From Thalassospira mesophila (GTDB lineage: Bacteria; Pseudomonadota; Alphaproteobacteria; Rhodospirillales; Thalassospiraceae), in contig NZ_JFKA01000001.1 of assembly GCF_002115755.1 (NCBI RefSeq), positions 1 through 64,000 of the forward strand: a DNA stretch of 64,000 nt, written 5' to 3'. Numbering within the stretch: position 1 is the stretch's first letter; each line of letters opens with the position of its first letter. The notes beneath the pieces are model-generated. The model did no database searches, was not told the origin of the DNA, and was given only the letters and a program-made list of their open reading frames with translations. Position numbers and translations under genes: made by a program. Below, in pieces: positions 54,628-63,570 of this stretch.

Positions 54628-55523
54628 CCTGCCACCCGGATTGTCACCGAAATAATGGCGATCATGACGAAAATTTCGGCAATAATCTGAACGCTTCCCA
54701 ACACATCGCCGCTTTGACCGCCAATTTGCCATTGGGCGGTTTTTCCCACCACCAGGCACGCCACGGCCACGGCCAGCAAGCAGGCCAGCATCATAACGGC
54801 ACCGCCCAAAATCATGGCTCCGCCAATAACAATCCACAGCGCTACCAAAAACGGCACCATGCCGGGGCGCCCGGCCCCCCGGCCCAAACCGTCGGGTCGG
54901 GCAGGGCGTAGAACAATCATTAAAACCGGTATTGCCAGGCGCGAAAACATCGCCGCCAACAGCAAAGTCGTCATGAAAATTCCGGCATCGAACGCCTGGG
55001 TCAGCAGCAAAATTCGCGCAGCAAAAACCAGTGCCAGCGCCACAACACCATAACTGCCAATTCGGCTGTCGCGCATGATCGCCAGTTTTTTCTCGCGCGT
55101 GGTACCCCCACCAAAACCATCGGCGCAATCGGCAATGCCATCTTCATGCAGCGACCCGGTTAGCAACACCATGGCCACAATCGCGCCTAAGGCTGCCAAT
55201 GCCCCGTTGCCCGTCAACCATGCGACCATCAGCGCGGGTAAAACCGCAACCCCGGATAATAAAACCCCGATCAGCGGCCAGCACCAGACCGACCGGGCAA
55301 TGCAGGCAGCCTGAAAGGATACATTCGATGGAAAAGACCACGGCACGCGCGACAATAACATAAGCCCGCGGGCAAAATCCCCCGTCAGCACCGCCTGAAA
55401 ACTGTCCGCATCCGAATTTTCGTCCGTTGTCGGGTCAGGATCACGGGTTATGTCAGTTAGCGCGGCGTCCGCCGGGGCTTCCTGATTTAAGGGATCGTCA
55501 TACGAAGATGGTTTTTGGGGCAC
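54624..55523 (-). CDS. cobV: Adenosylcobinamide-GDP ribazoletransferase (CobV/CobS)
   Basis: 299 residues, a multi-pass membrane protein of about six helices. The LTGSLHEDGIADCADGFGGG motif with its Asp residues is the CobS/CobV active-site signature. It joins adenosylcobinamide-GDP to alpha-ribazole to complete the nucleotide loop. The first 45 residues are an extra Asp/Pro-rich cytosolic extension. It shares a 119-bp divergent region with cobT. Confidence 0.93.
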   Translation of the reverse strand: MPQKPSSYDDPLNQEAPADAALTDITRDPDPTTDENSDADSFQAVLTGDFARGLMLLSRVPWSFPSNVSFQAACIARSVWCWPLIGVLLSGVAVLPALMVAWLTGNGALAALGAIVAMVLLTGSLHEDGIADCADGFGGGTTREKKLAIMRDSRIGSYGVVALALVFAARILLLTQAFDAGIFMTTLLLAAMFSRLAIPVLMIVLRPARPDGLGRGAGRPGMVPFLVALWIVIGGAMILGGAVMMLACLLAVAVACLVVGKTAQWQIGGQSGDVLGSVQIIAEIFVMIAIISVTIRVAG

Positions 55524-55642
55524 CGGTGTTTTCCGATTTTCAAACTGGCAATTTGGCTCTGCGCAGACTAATCATGGTCCGCAACAAAGCCAAGCATCAT
55601 TGCCCCACCCTTGGCCATTCCTGCCGCCCGGAGACCAAATTC

Positions 55643-56677
55643 ATGTTCGATCCCAAACAACCCCCGCAAAACCTTGATGATATCCGCGCCCTGCTGCGCG
55701 ACCTTCCCGAGGCTGACACCGCCGCGCGTGACGCCGTTTTGGCGCGCGAACCGAACCTGACCAAACCCGCAGGGTCACTTGGCCGTCTTGAGGAAATCAG
55801 CCTGTGGCTGGCAAGCTGGCAGGGCAATGCCAAACCGCGTGCTACCCGCCCGCGCGTGACCATTTTTGCCGGTAGCCACGGTGTCTGCGACCAGGGTGTT
55901 TCGGCGTTTCCGGCTAGTGTGAACCAGCAAATGGTGGAAAATTTCATCAATGGCGGGGCGGCGATTAACCAGATTTGCAAGGCGGTGGATGCCGAATTGC
56001 GCGTGATGGAAGTGGCCCTTGAAATTCCCACTAATGATTTCAGCCGCGAAGCCGCGATGCTTGACGAAGATTGTGCCGAAGCCATGGCCTTTGGCATGAG
56101 CGCGGTTGAACCCGGCATTGATATTTTTGTGCCCGGTGAAATGGGCATTGGCAACACCACAGCAGCGGCCGCCATTGCGCATGCTTTGTTTGGCGGCACC
56201 CCGGCTGACTGGACCGGACGGGGAACCGGCATTGATGATGCGACCCTTGAGCGTAAAACCAGGGTGGTCGGCGATGCGGTTATTTTACACCGCAACCAGA
56301 TGAATGACGGACTGGACGTTTTACGCTGTGTTGGCGGGCGCGAAATTGCCGCCATGGCCGGGTCAATTCTGGCCGCACGGTTCCTGCGTGTGCCGGTGGT
56401 GCTTGATGGCTATGTATCGTGCGCGGCGGCGGCCACTTTGTTTAAAATGCGCGAAGATGCGCTTGACCACTGCCTGATCGGGCATATGTCGGTGGAACCG
56501 GGCCATAAAAGCCTGGTCGAAAAACTGGGTAAAAAGCCGTTGCTGGAATTTAACATGCGCCTTGGCGAAGGGTCCGGGGCGGCGCTGACATTGCCACTGC
56601 TGCGCGCAGCTGCCGAATGTCATAACGGCATGGCAACGTTTGAAACCGCCCATGTCAGCACCGGCAAAGACAGCTAA
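55643..56677 (+). CDS. cobT: Nicotinate-nucleotide:dimethylbenzimidazole phosphoribosyltransferase (CobT/CobU)
   Basis: 344 residues. Motifs LTKPAGSLGRLEE, FAGSHGVCDQGVSAFP, GEMGIGNTTAAAA and the catalytic glutamate in RLGEGSGAA are diagnostic. It makes alpha-ribazole-5'-phosphate from dimethylbenzimidazole and nicotinate mononucleotide. ATG 55643 is preceded by GGAG about 10 bp away. It is named cobU in the Pseudomonas denitrificans scheme. A terminator follows at 56743. Confidence 0.95.
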   Translation: MFDPKQPPQNLDDIRALLRDLPEADTAARDAVLAREPNLTKPAGSLGRLEEISLWLASWQGNAKPRATRPRVTIFAGSHGVCDQGVSAFPASVNQQMVENFINGGAAINQICKAVDAELRVMEVALEIPTNDFSREAAMLDEDCAEAMAFGMSAVEPGIDIFVPGEMGIGNTTAAAAIAHALFGGTPADWTGRGTGIDDATLERKTRVVGDAVILHRNQMNDGLDVLRCVGGREIAAMAGSILAARFLRVPVVLDGYVSCAAAATLFKMREDALDHCLIGHMSVEPGHKSLVEKLGKKPLLEFNMRLGEGSGAALTLPLLRAAAECHNGMATFETAHVSTGKDS

Positions 56678-56742
56678 TTACACACGGTCCAATTGGTCGC
56701 TGCAGTCTGCTATCCGTGATCGACCTGACCAAACCGCTTTGG

Positions 56743-56777
56743 CACCGCCAGATACCCTTCTGGCGGTGTTATTTTTT
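56743..56777 (+). terminator. Terminator after cobT
   Basis: CACCGCCAGA (56743-56752) pairs with TCTGGCGGTG (56759-56768), followed by TTATTTTTTGG. It overlaps the stop codon of the convergent 56769 gene. Confidence 0.88.
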
Positions 56778-58004
56778 GGTCCGCGCGTATTCATTAAGCA
56801 GTTGCTCGACATGGCGGCCCTGAAACATGGTGATGTTGACCGAATGGCCAAAATCAATCGCAGACTGGTCATCACAGCGGCACATAATCACGCGGGTATC
56901 ACCAGCGGCGTTAATTGCATCGCGAATTTCATCAACCTTTTCAGGGGGCAGATCGTTCATTTCCGGCGCCCACATCAATTTGATCGTATCAACACCCAGC
57001 TTGTTACGGTTGATATAGGGCAGGGACAGATGGCTGATGCCATCAATGCTGATACGATACCCCCGGTCCCGGCAAAAATCGCGGGCAAAGAAATAGGCCC
57101 CCAGATCGGCAAAAATATCGATCTTTTGCAGTTCCAGCACAATCGTCCCGCGCTGCCCGGCTTTGACATTGCTGTCAAAGGTCAAAAATTCCGGCGAAAG
57201 CAGCGTCGATACATTCAAATTAATGCTGACCGACCCGGAAACGCTGGTGTCGTTGGTGCGTGACAGAAGTGCCAGCATCCGGCGGTCGAGAATTTCGGTC
57301 AGATGCTGAAACAGCCAGCGATTGGACGTTACATTCACGTCGGGCAACAAGGTATGTTGCAAATCGCGGATCGAAATAAACAATTCGTGGAAAACCGGCG
57401 TTGGCTGGGCCCCGCCAACCACGGCGCAAATGGCCTGTCGGCGCATCAGGTTCGATAAATCGGCCCGACGCAAAGATTCATCAATTCGGCTGAGGATTTT
57501 TGGTGTAAGCGGCATGCCATCCTGATTCTGATCAGCCACATCGTTATGACGCTGGGCTGCCTCGCTAACAGGTTTTTCACGCTCGGCATTGCTGCGCACC
57601 AGACGCTGGGTCAGATGCAGAAAATCCTTATATTCCTTATCGACATCAAAAAAGTCGGTAAAGCTGGCCGGTTCGCCATCAGGATCCTTGTTGTCGCTTA
57701 ACAGCGGGTCATCGTTAAACAAAAACTTCAGACGAAAAATCGCGGCATTCACGTCATCGACACGGGTCTGGTCAAAAATAAAAATGACATCCTGATTGGT
57801 CAGGAAAAACAACCGCCCCGTAACAATCGGAACCAGGTCTTCAAACGCGGTCATGCAGGTGCGAATATGATGTTCGCGCCGGTTATAGTTTTGCAGCTTT
57901 GAAATATGCACATGCACCGCACCCACGCCCTGCTTGCGACGTTCAAGCCGCCGGACATAATCAACCAGAAATGCTTCGGGTGAAGGTAGGGCACTATCAG
58001 ACAT
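56769..58004 (-). CDS. Protein with degenerate EAL-like C-terminal domain
   Basis: 411 residues, soluble. The C-terminal half (about 235-405) follows the order of EAL phosphodiesterase domains: IVLELQKIDIF, FFARDFCRDRGYRISIDG, VDTIKLMWA, but the EAL signature itself and the DDFGTG loop are missing, so it is not expected to hydrolyse c-di-GMP. The N-terminal half does not match a family I know. It could be a c-di-GMP-independent scaffold or a regulator of motility. The family resemblance is moderate. An AT-rich region with a near-palindrome (58063-58079) lies upstream. Confidence 0.7.
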   Translation of the reverse strand: MSDSALPSPEAFLVDYVRRLERRKQGVGAVHVHISKLQNYNRREHHIRTCMTAFEDLVPIVTGRLFFLTNQDVIFIFDQTRVDDVNAAIFRLKFLFNDDPLLSDNKDPDGEPASFTDFFDVDKEYKDFLHLTQRLVRSNAEREKPVSEAAQRHNDVADQNQDGMPLTPKILSRIDESLRRADLSNLMRRQAICAVVGGAQPTPVFHELFISIRDLQHTLLPDVNVTSNRWLFQHLTEILDRRMLALLSRTNDTSVSGSVSINLNVSTLLSPEFLTFDSNVKAGQRGTIVLELQKIDIFADLGAYFFARDFCRDRGYRISIDGISHLSLPYINRNKLGVDTIKLMWAPEMNDLPPEKVDEIRDAINAAGDTRVIMCRCDDQSAIDFGHSVNITMFQGRHVEQLLNEYARTKK

Positions 58005-58401
58005 GTTTACTCAATTGCTTACATAATCAAACCGGAAAAATTTGGATTCCGTAACAATATAACTGTTTAACGTTAACAGCATATGTATCCAAGCACCCAC
58101 AATTGTCGAACAATTTCTTGAAAGCTTCCAGTTCAATCAGCCTGATAAGCCGTAGCCACACACAAACCAAAGTGCTAGTTTCGCCGCGATCATAACCTTG
58201 TGAGGGATTGTGGATTGATATATGGCGATGCAGATGCGTCGTGATAACCGCCCCTGGCGAATTTTCGGGCTGAAATTAAAATGGCGCTTAACACCGCATT
58301 CAAATGACAGGCCTTTTTGCTTATAGGGGTGCGCGATATTAATCCCGACCGCTTCCATGACCAGATCACATGATGTGCCTGATACTTTCAAAAATTAAGA
58401 T
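58005..58401. promoter_or_regulatory. Divergent region between the EAL-like gene and gmhA
   Basis: 397 bp. CTGTTTAACGTTAACAG (58063-58079) is a near-palindrome in an AT-rich stretch 60 bp before the EAL-like start and is a candidate operator. An 84-codon minus-strand frame at 58137-58391 has no supporting features and is not called. No other structure is seen. Confidence 0.4.
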
Positions 58402-58995
58402 ATGAGCCGAAAAATGGACATTAACACGTTTTTTGATGCCGAATTTGACGAGCATTTTGATCTGGTCAACAAAACCCGCGAGGCCACCCGCGACCCTTTT
58501 ATCAAGCTGGTTGACCTGTGCGCCGATGCCTTTAATGCCGGTAACAAATTGATGTTTTTCGGCAATGGTGGATCTGCGGGCGATGCCCAGCACATCGCCA
58601 CCGAATTTACCGTTCGTTACGTCAATAACCGGCGCGCCCTTCCTGCCATCGCACTGACCACCGACAGCTCAGCCCTTACCGCCATTGGCAATGATTTTGG
58701 TTTTGATCATTTGTTTGAACGCCAGATCGAAGCTTTGGGAAAACCCGGTGATATCGCCATTGGCATTTCAACATCGGGCAACAGCAAAAACGTTAATCTG
58801 GCTTTGCAAAAGGCCCGTGAAATGGGCCTGATCGCCACCGGCTGGACCGGGCGTTCGGGCGGCGAGATGGCCGCGTTGTGCGACCCGGTTATGATTGTGC
58901 CAAGCCAAACCACGGCGCGGATTCAGGAAATGCACATCATGCTGGGCCAGATGCTGGTCGGCATTTTAGAATACCGGCTGGGCCTGCGCGACTAG
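58402..58995 (+). CDS. gmhA: Phosphoheptose isomerase (GmhA), SIS domain
   Basis: 197 residues, a SIS-fold isomerase: MFFGNGGSAGDAQHIATEF, ALTTDSSALTAIGNDFGFDH, IGISTSGNSKNV and the C-terminal QEMHIMLGQ with its His are GmhA features. It converts sedoheptulose-7-phosphate to D-glycero-manno-heptose-7-phosphate, the first step of LPS heptose synthesis. ATG 58402 is used; ATG 58414 is possible. hldE follows 103 bp later. Confidence 0.93.
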   Translation: MSRKMDINTFFDAEFDEHFDLVNKTREATRDPFIKLVDLCADAFNAGNKLMFFGNGGSAGDAQHIATEFTVRYVNNRRALPAIALTTDSSALTAIGNDFGFDHLFERQIEALGKPGDIAIGISTSGNSKNVNLALQKAREMGLIATGWTGRSGGEMAALCDPVMIVPSQTTARIQEMHIMLGQMLVGILEYRLGLRD

Positions 58996-59098
58996 TTTGC
59001 GCCGCATGGCCCGAAAGGCCCATCGCGCCCTGCATATTCCCGTTATTGTCTGTTATCGCCTGCCAGATCAGACCCCATAAAAGCCGAAAGAGCCCCCC

Positions 59099-60571
59099 AT
59101 GAGCGATCTTAGCCACCTTGCCCGTCTGGTCGAAGATTTGGGCACTGCCAAAATCCTGTGTATTGGCGATGTCATGCTCGACCGGTTTGTGTATGGCGCG
59201 GTCACGCGGATTTCGCCCGAAGCCCCCATTCCTGTTATTCGGGTACAGCGCGAAAGCGCGATGCTGGGCGGGGCGGGCAATGTGGTGCGCAATGCCACCG
59301 CCCTTGGCGCATCGGTTAAATTCCTGTCGATGGTGGGCGATGATTTACCCGGCCGCGAGGTAATGGAATTTGTTGCGGGCGATAAACTGGTCGAACCCTA
59401 TATCCAGATCGAACGCAACCGCCCGACCACGATTAAAACCCGCTTTATCGCGGGTGGCCAACAATTATTACGATCCGATAACGAAACCACACTGCCCCCA
59501 TCTGCCACAACGCTTACCCATGTGGGTGAACTGGCCGCACAGCTAACACCCGATGTAAACGCCATTGTTTTGTCGGATTATGGCAAGGGCCTTGTCGATG
59601 CCCATATCGTTAGCGCGACCATTGCCGCCGCCCGTGCCGCAGGAAAAACCGTTATTGTTGACCCCAAAGGCAATGATTACAGCCGCTATCGCGGGGCGAC
59701 ACTGGTGACCCCCAACCGGGCCGAAGCCGAAGCCGCCACCGGCATTGCGGTAAACAGTGATGACGATGCAGTGCGCGCGGCCCGCCATATCATTGAAAAT
59801 TGCGACATCGAAAATGTCCTGCTAACCCGCAGCCAGGACGGCATGACGCTGGTATCTTCCAACGGCGATGTCCTTCATTTACCGACCGAAGCCCGCGAAG
59901 TTTATGACGTTTCAGGTGCCGGCGACACCGTGGTGGCCTGCCTTGCCGCCAGCATTGCCGCAGGCAGCAGCATCGCCGATGCCGCGCGCATTGCCAATGT
60001 TGCCGCCGGTATTGTGGTCGGTAAAATCGGCACCGCCATTGTTTACCCCGACGAACTGATCACGTTGTTGCATCATCATGACCTTATGATTGGCGAAGCA
60101 AAACTGATGAAGCTGGACCGCATGGTCGACCGGGTCGAACGCTGGCGGCGCAAAGGTTACAAGGTTGGCTTTACCAATGGCTGCTTTGATTTGCTTCATC
60201 CGGGCCATATCAGCCTGTTGCAACAGGCACGTTCGCAATGTGACCGGCTGGTGATCGGCCTTAATTCCGATGCCTCGGTCAAACGGTTAAAGGGTGAAAC
60301 CCGCCCGGTCCAGTCCGAAGCCGCCCGTGCGGCGGTTCTGGGCTCGCTTGAAACCGTCAGCGGCGTGGTTATTTTTGATGAAGATACCCCGCTCGACGTT
60401 ATTTCAGCCTTAAAACCCGATATTTTGGTCAAAGGGGCGGATTACACCGTCGAAACCGTGGTTGGGGCCGATATTGTTCAGGGATATGGCGGCAAAGTCT
60501 TTTTGGCCCAGCTGGCCGATGGCTTTTCAACCACATCAACCATTGCGCGGATGAACCGCAAACCAGACTGA
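59099..60571 (+). CDS. hldE: Bifunctional heptose-7-phosphate kinase / heptose-1-phosphate adenylyltransferase (HldE)
   Basis: 490 residues. The N-terminal ribokinase-like domain (about 1-325) has ILCIGDVMLDRFVYG, LGGAGNVVRN and the catalytic DVSGAGDTVVA; the C-terminal nucleotidyltransferase domain (about 355-490) has FTNGCFDLLHPGHISLL and later ISALKPDILVKGADY. Together they carry out two steps of ADP-heptose synthesis. With gmhA just upstream, the window supplies most of the heptose branch; the phosphatase GmhB and epimerase HldD are not seen. It is followed by the 60606 hairpin. Confidence 0.95.
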   Translation: MSDLSHLARLVEDLGTAKILCIGDVMLDRFVYGAVTRISPEAPIPVIRVQRESAMLGGAGNVVRNATALGASVKFLSMVGDDLPGREVMEFVAGDKLVEPYIQIERNRPTTIKTRFIAGGQQLLRSDNETTLPPSATTLTHVGELAAQLTPDVNAIVLSDYGKGLVDAHIVSATIAAARAAGKTVIVDPKGNDYSRYRGATLVTPNRAEAEAATGIAVNSDDDAVRAARHIIENCDIENVLLTRSQDGMTLVSSNGDVLHLPTEAREVYDVSGAGDTVVACLAASIAAGSSIADAARIANVAAGIVVGKIGTAIVYPDELITLLHHHDLMIGEAKLMKLDRMVDRVERWRRKGYKVGFTNGCFDLLHPGHISLLQQARSQCDRLVIGLNSDASVKRLKGETRPVQSEAARAAVLGSLETVSGVVIFDEDTPLDVISALKPDILVKGADYTVETVVGADIVQGYGGKVFLAQLADGFSTTSTIARMNRKPD

Positions 60572-60605
60572 CCCCCGTTTATTTCGACATCAAATCGATT
60601 TAACG

Positions 60606-60637
60606 GCTATCTATCCGGCCATGGCTGGATAGATAGC
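60606..60637. repeat. 11-bp perfect hairpin between hldE and nucleotidyltransferase-like gene
   Basis: GCTATCTATCC (60606-60616) and GGATAGATAGC (60627-60637) pair perfectly around a 10-nt loop. It spans the stop codon of the minus-strand gene. No T-run on either side, so terminator function between the convergent genes is only probable. Confidence 0.6.
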
Positions 60638-61185
60638 TGTGGCCAGATTTTACCCCAGCGACCGGTTTTCTGGCGGTAAACATCCCCAACCGGCAAAACC
60701 GGGTTGGGCACCACCCGGCCCGCCATCACGTTTTCCAAACCAAAGGGCGCGTGGACATAACAATCGCCATCCGGCTGTTGCGCAATGCCAATGGCAGTTG
60801 TCTGATAAGCAAAACGGGCAATGCCATCCGCCGCACAGCTAACCGGGCCATACGGAAAACCGTATTTGGCTTCATACCAGATCGGCACCCGGGCGTGATT
60901 GCGAATTTCAACCCGCACCGGTAAATCGGCAAACAAATCGGCAGTTTGCGCAATCACCCGGTCTTCAGCCTCAAACGACGTATCGGCATCGAAATAAAAC
61001 AGGTCATAGTCGGCAATATGGGCATCCATCGCAAACCCGGCCTGAAGGTTCCACACGGTTTGCGCAAGGCAACCTGCGGTTAACCACCAATCCGCCAAGC
61101 CAACCGTCGCCATCCGGTTCAGGATTACGTCGTTATTCGGGTTCTGGCGCACCATTGCCAAAAATCGGGCTTCAATATCGCGCAT
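60607..61185 (-). CDS. Nucleotidyltransferase-family protein (COG3575 type)
   Basis: 192 residues. WWLTAGCLAQTVWNLQAG and DYDLFYFDAD (with the D-x-D metal-like pair) and VRVEIRNHARVP match the COG3575 nucleotidyltransferase-like family, in which the DxFYFD motif is the putative active site. Substrate unknown. It lies 37 bp after cbiB on the minus strand and could be co-transcribed with it, but nothing else ties it to B12. Confidence 0.8.
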   Translation of the reverse strand: MRDIEARFLAMVRQNPNNDVILNRMATVGLADWWLTAGCLAQTVWNLQAGFAMDAHIADYDLFYFDADTSFEAEDRVIAQTADLFADLPVRVEIRNHARVPIWYEAKYGFPYGPVSCAADGIARFAYQTTAIGIAQQPDGDCYVHAPFGLENVMAGRVVPNPVLPVGDVYRQKTGRWGKIWPQLSIQPWPDR

Positions 61186-61222
61186 CCTGTCACCATCCTG
61201 CCACCACCCCCGGTTACGACAC

Positions 61223-62239
61223 CTACCGGTTCAACGCCAACCAGATCAGTACCGGCCATAACCCGTTTAACACACATGCCAGCACAAACACCCGCAAGGC
61301 CGCGCGAATATCATCGGGCGAGGCATTGCGCCGCCCATCCCCAATATAGGGATCGCGGACAATTTCGCTGCCATACTGGCGCGGCCCGGCCAGTGACAGG
61401 CCCAACCCACCTGCCATCGCCGCTTCCTGCCAACCGGCATTGGGCGATTTATGTTTACGCGCATCACGCCACATGGTGCGCCAGGCGCGGGTACCGGCAC
61501 TCAGCCCCAGCGAAATCAGCACTGCCAAACACACAAGCCCGCCCGCCAGCCGGGCGGGAATAAAATTAACCACATCATCAAGCCGGGCAGCAAAACGGCC
61601 AAAATACAAATAACGCCGGTTGCGATGGCCGATCATGGAATCCAGGGTATTAATTGCCTTGTAAACACACAACCCAATCGGCCCGGCAACAGCAAACCAG
61701 AACAAAGGCGCCACCACCCCGTCGGAAAAGTTTTCCGAACAGCTTTCAATCGCCGCCCGGCTCACCCCGGCATGGTCCAGACTGGCCGGGTCGCGCCCGA
61801 CAATCATGGAAACCGCCTGCCTTCCGGCAGCAAGCCCGTCATGCTCCAGCGTATCGGCCACAATCGCAACATGCTGATACAGGCCCTTTTGCGCAATCAG
61901 CACACCTAACAGGAAAATTTCCGCCACAATGCCCGACGGTGCATTTACCGCCCATAACTGCACCAGCCCGCCCGCAGCCCCGGCAACGACCAGAACCATA
62001 AATACAGTCACAGCCCCGCGAAACAGCCGGTCGCCATTGCTGCGTTCGGGGCGGTTCAGGCGTTTTTCAAAAAATGAAATCAGCTTGCCGATCCACACCA
62101 CCGGGTGCGAAATGCGCGAAAACAGCCACGGCATGTCGCCCGCGATGCCATCCAGAGCCACACCCAGAATGATGACGATCACGCCAAAACTGTAAATGCC
62201 CGGTAACGGGACCAAAAAACTGAAAAATGCCTGTTCCAT
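61223..62239 (-). CDS. cbiB: Adenosylcobinamide-phosphate synthase (CbiB/CobD)
   Basis: 338 residues, an integral membrane protein of about five to seven helices. GMPWLF-RISHPVVWIGKLI, VGRDPASLDHAGVSRAAIESCSEN (here seen in two shorter stretches) and the C-terminal GWQEAAMAGGLGLSLAGP are CbiB/CobD motifs. It attaches aminopropanol (phosphate) to adenosylcobyric acid. ATG 62239 is chosen because longer frames upstream are Cys/His-rich and not conserved. Confidence 0.94.
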   Translation of the reverse strand: MEQAFFSFLVPLPGIYSFGVIVIILGVALDGIAGDMPWLFSRISHPVVWIGKLISFFEKRLNRPERSNGDRLFRGAVTVFMVLVVAGAAGGLVQLWAVNAPSGIVAEIFLLGVLIAQKGLYQHVAIVADTLEHDGLAAGRQAVSMIVGRDPASLDHAGVSRAAIESCSENFSDGVVAPLFWFAVAGPIGLCVYKAINTLDSMIGHRNRRYLYFGRFAARLDDVVNFIPARLAGGLVCLAVLISLGLSAGTRAWRTMWRDARKHKSPNAGWQEAAMAGGLGLSLAGPRQYGSEIVRDPYIGDGRRNASPDDIRAALRVFVLACVLNGLWPVLIWLALNR

Positions 62240-62506
62240 CGCCGCAAGATGCGGTGCTTGCAAGGCTTCGTCAATATGACATTGCAGGCAATGATCGGGG
62301 CCTTGTTGGCAAATAAGATAAATGCCTCCGGCACTTGGCGGCAATTATAAAACGGACCTGCGCTGGCAAAAGGCCGATTACCAAAGCTGCTGCTTGCATT
62401 CATCGGTTCAATCGGGGAAAACGTGGGAGACATCGGGCGGCGGCACGCAAAATTCCCGGCGTGTTTGGGCCGTAATGAGCAGAGAGCAAAAAAAGGAGCA
62501 GCCTTT
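62240..62506. promoter_or_regulatory. Divergent promoter region between cbiB and cbiX
   Basis: 267 bp with no B12 box or other riboswitch core on either strand. AAAAAAAGGAGC at its end is the cbiX ribosome site. Confidence 0.5.
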
Positions 62507-63538
62507 ATGTCCCCCAAAGGTGCGGTAATGATTTGCGGCCACGGTTCGCGCGACGAACGGGCTGTTTCACAGTTCAACAATATGGTTGAACAAATGAAAC
62601 AAACCCATTTAGCCGATTACGATGTCGAAAGCGGCTTTCTGGAATTTGCCCATCCGATTTTGCGCGACGGGTTTGAAAAGCTGAAAGCCCTTGGCCACAA
62701 AAAGATTTATGCGCTGCCGGGCATGCTGTTTGCCGCCGGTCATGTTAAAAATGACCTGCCCAGCGAGGTCAATAATTTTGACCATGAAAACCCCGATATC
62801 ACGGTAAAATTTGGCCGCGATCTGGCGATTGACCCCAAATTGCTGCGTGCCAGTGCCGATCGCATCGAAGAAGCGCTGGCCACCACCGATGACAGCATTG
62901 CGCGCAAAGACACGCTGCTAATGGTCGTCGGGCGCGGCACCAACGACCCCGATGCCAATTCCAATGTCTATAAGGTCGCCCGCATGTTGCAAGAAGGCAT
63001 GGGGTTTGGCCGGGTTGAAATCAGCTATTCCGGGGTGGCGCATCCGCGCGTGAATGCCGGGCTGCGCGAAGCCATGAAACTTGGCTATAAACGGGTTGTG
63101 GTGTTTCCGTATTTCCTGTTTGTCGGCATTCTGATCGACCGGATTTACAGCCACACCGACGAAGTGACCGCCGAATTCCCCGATGTTGAATTTATCAAGG
63201 CATCCTACCTGGCAGACCACCCTTTGGTGCTGGAATGTTTTGCCGAACGGCTGGCCGAAATTGATACTGGCGACAACAATATGAACTGCCAGCTGTGCAA
63301 ATACCGCGAACAGATCATTGGTTATGAAGGCGATGTTGCCACCCCGCAGGTCGGTCATCATCACCATGTCATGGGCATTGGCACCGACGGGCACAGCCAT
63401 GATCACGGGCATGGACACAGTCATGGCAACAGCCACGGCCATTCTCACGACCACGGTCCCTCACATGGCCATGATCACGGACATAGCGATCACAGCCACG
63501 ACCATACACACGACACTGCCGAAAAAACCGGCAAATAA
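62507..63538 (+). CDS. cbiX: Long-form sirohydrochlorin cobaltochelatase (CbiX) with MxCxxC and His-rich tail
   Basis: 343 residues. The chelatase domain begins ICGHGSRDERAV (H12) and has a second catalytic-type His at H79 in AAGHVKND; a duplicated half follows (VVGRGTNDPDANSNVYKVARM). MNCQLC at 259-264 is the MxCxxC motif reported to bind a 4Fe-4S cluster in long-form CbiX of Bacillus megaterium, and residues about 283-336 are His-rich with more than 20 His. It inserts Co2+ early, into sirohydrochlorin. AGGAG lies 8 bp before ATG 62507. It precedes cbiC by 32 bp. Confidence 0.94.
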   Translation: MSPKGAVMICGHGSRDERAVSQFNNMVEQMKQTHLADYDVESGFLEFAHPILRDGFEKLKALGHKKIYALPGMLFAAGHVKNDLPSEVNNFDHENPDITVKFGRDLAIDPKLLRASADRIEEALATTDDSIARKDTLLMVVGRGTNDPDANSNVYKVARMLQEGMGFGRVEISYSGVAHPRVNAGLREAMKLGYKRVVVFPYFLFVGILIDRIYSHTDEVTAEFPDVEFIKASYLADHPLVLECFAERLAEIDTGDNNMNCQLCKYREQIIGYEGDVATPQVGHHHHVMGIGTDGHSHDHGHGHSHGNSHGHSHDHGPSHGHDHGHSDHSHDHTHDTAEKTGK

Positions 63539-63570
63539 AACCGCCAGAACAAACGCCAAAGGGCGGGGTT

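Noticed and set aside
54628..55128. N-terminal extension of cobC up to 55128
   Set aside because: That stretch reads out of frame through cobV; the phosphatase motif begins right after ATG 54627.
58137..58391. 84-codon minus-strand frame upstream of gmhA
   Set aside because: No conserved feature, no ribosome site and unusual composition; left as non-coding.
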